Notes under the pieces: generated by a model
Database searches by the model: none
Told to the model about the DNA's origin: nothing
The model's input: only the letters and a program-made list of their open reading frames with translations
Part shown: in pieces, positions 63,612 to 64,000 of the stretch
Layout of the letters: each line of letters begins with the position of its first letter
How positions within the stretch are numbered: position 1 is the first letter of the stretch
Position numbers and translations under genes: made by a program
From: Mucilaginibacter sp. OK283
Lineage (GTDB): Bacteria > Bacteroidota > Bacteroidia > Sphingobacteriales > Sphingobacteriaceae
NCBI RefSeq assembly: GCF_900110415.1
Contig: NZ_FODR01000018.1
Span: 1-64,000 of the forward strand
Direction of reading: 5' to 3'
Length of the DNA: 64,000 bases

Positions 63612-64000
63612 ATGAATGTAATGATATTTAAAATAGTGGTAAAAAGATGCTGCGTTATGCTTTCCAGTATGTTGCTGATGGTAGGAGTAACAAAGGCACA
63701 GCAAAGTTTGAGTAATAACAATCACGAACAAAAAATCCGTTCCCTCATCAGCCAGATGACATTGCAGGAAAAAGTGAGCCTGTTGCACGCCAATTCTAAG
63801 TTTTATGTATCCGGGATAAAAAGGTTAGGTATCCCCGAACTGGCGCTGAGTGACGGGCCGCACGGCGTACGCGCCGAAATTAACAGGAACGACTGGGCTT
63901 ATTCGGGCTGGACGACTGATTCGGCAACCTGCTTTCCTCCGGGAACAGCCCTTGCTGCAACCTGGAACCCTCAACTGGCCTTAAATCAGGGCCTGGTGTT
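63612..64000 (+). CDS. GH3 beta-glucosidase, 5' part only
   Basis: The first 129 codons of a GH3 gene run off the window. A hydrophobic N-terminus (VKRCCVMLSSMLLMVGVTKA) is followed by QKIRSLISQMTLQEKVSLLH, RLGIPELALSDGPHGVRAEI and TCFPPGTALAATWNP, all GH3 N-terminal domain motifs. A catalytic Asp lies beyond the window. It would release glucose from the imported oligosaccharides. The start is ATG at 63612, three bases after the GH39 stop. Confidence 0.9.
   Translation, partial: MNVMIFKIVVKRCCVMLSSMLLMVGVTKAQQSLSNNNHEQKIRSLISQMTLQEKVSLLHANSKFYVSGIKRLGIPELALSDGPHGVRAEINRNDWAYSGWTTDSATCFPPGTALAATWNPQLALNQGLV

Noticed and set aside
1..64000. CRISPR array, prophage, integrative element or replication origin
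   Set aside because: I found no regularly spaced repeats, integrase or phage structural genes. The rpmH-rnpA cluster lacks dnaA nearby, so no origin is supported.

Overview
The window looks like chromosomal DNA of a Bacteroidota soil or plant-associated bacterium of the Sphingobacteriaceae, most like Mucilaginibacter or Pedobacter. The reasons are paired SusC/SusD outer-membrane genes, a hybrid two-component regulator, a PorP/SprF protein next to a giant adhesin with a type IX sorting domain, promoters of the TTTG / TAnnTTTG type, A/T-rich leaders without clear Shine-Dalgarno sequences, and the protein sequences themselves. No phage, integrase or CRISPR array is visible.

Positions 1-6,900 hold a MarR regulator divergent from a two-gene ABC exporter whose motifs predict a heterodimer with one degenerate ATP site. 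A REP-associated tyrosine transposase follows; it lies between inverted repeats and its expected ATG is now ATT. Next is a Clp-N/TPR protein. Positions 6,900-13,000 hold a GH97 glycosidase divergent from an NrtR-like regulator with a broken Nudix box, and a 7TM histidine kinase divergent from a receiver protein. Positions 13,000-25,300 are mostly housekeeping: a PKD-repeat type IX-secreted protein with its PorP/SprF partner, rpoN, mscL, a ChaN-like protein, rpmH-rnpA-yidD, tsaB, a 7TM-HD phosphodiesterase and tRNA-Ser(GCT).

Positions 25,400-32,000 start with a decayed zinc alcohol dehydrogenase and continue with a SusC/SusD pair that has no enzymes of its own. Positions 32,000-42,700 carry a TetR regulator, an RND efflux operon that also encodes an NDH-2-like oxidoreductase and an orphan ferredoxin-reductase-like domain, a carboxylesterase and a Crp/Fnr regulator. 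From 43,300 to the end lies a polysaccharide utilisation locus (PUL): GH5 with a ricin-type domain, HTCS sensor-regulator, SusC, SusD, a TIG-domain glycan-binding lipoprotein, BACON-GH5, GH5, GH42, GH39 and the start of a GH3. The gene set points to a beta-1,4-glucan with side chains, xyloglucan being the best guess: surface GH5 enzymes cut the backbone, SusCD and the binding lipoprotein import the oligosaccharides, and the exo-enzymes trim them.

The most interesting regulatory signal is a conserved stretch of about 55-170 bp. It is found upstream of both SusC genes and, in shorter form, upstream of the GH5-ricin gene. It suggests that the enzyme-less SusCD pair 20 kb away and the main PUL belong to one regulon. 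All family calls were made by reading the sequence; no database search was run.
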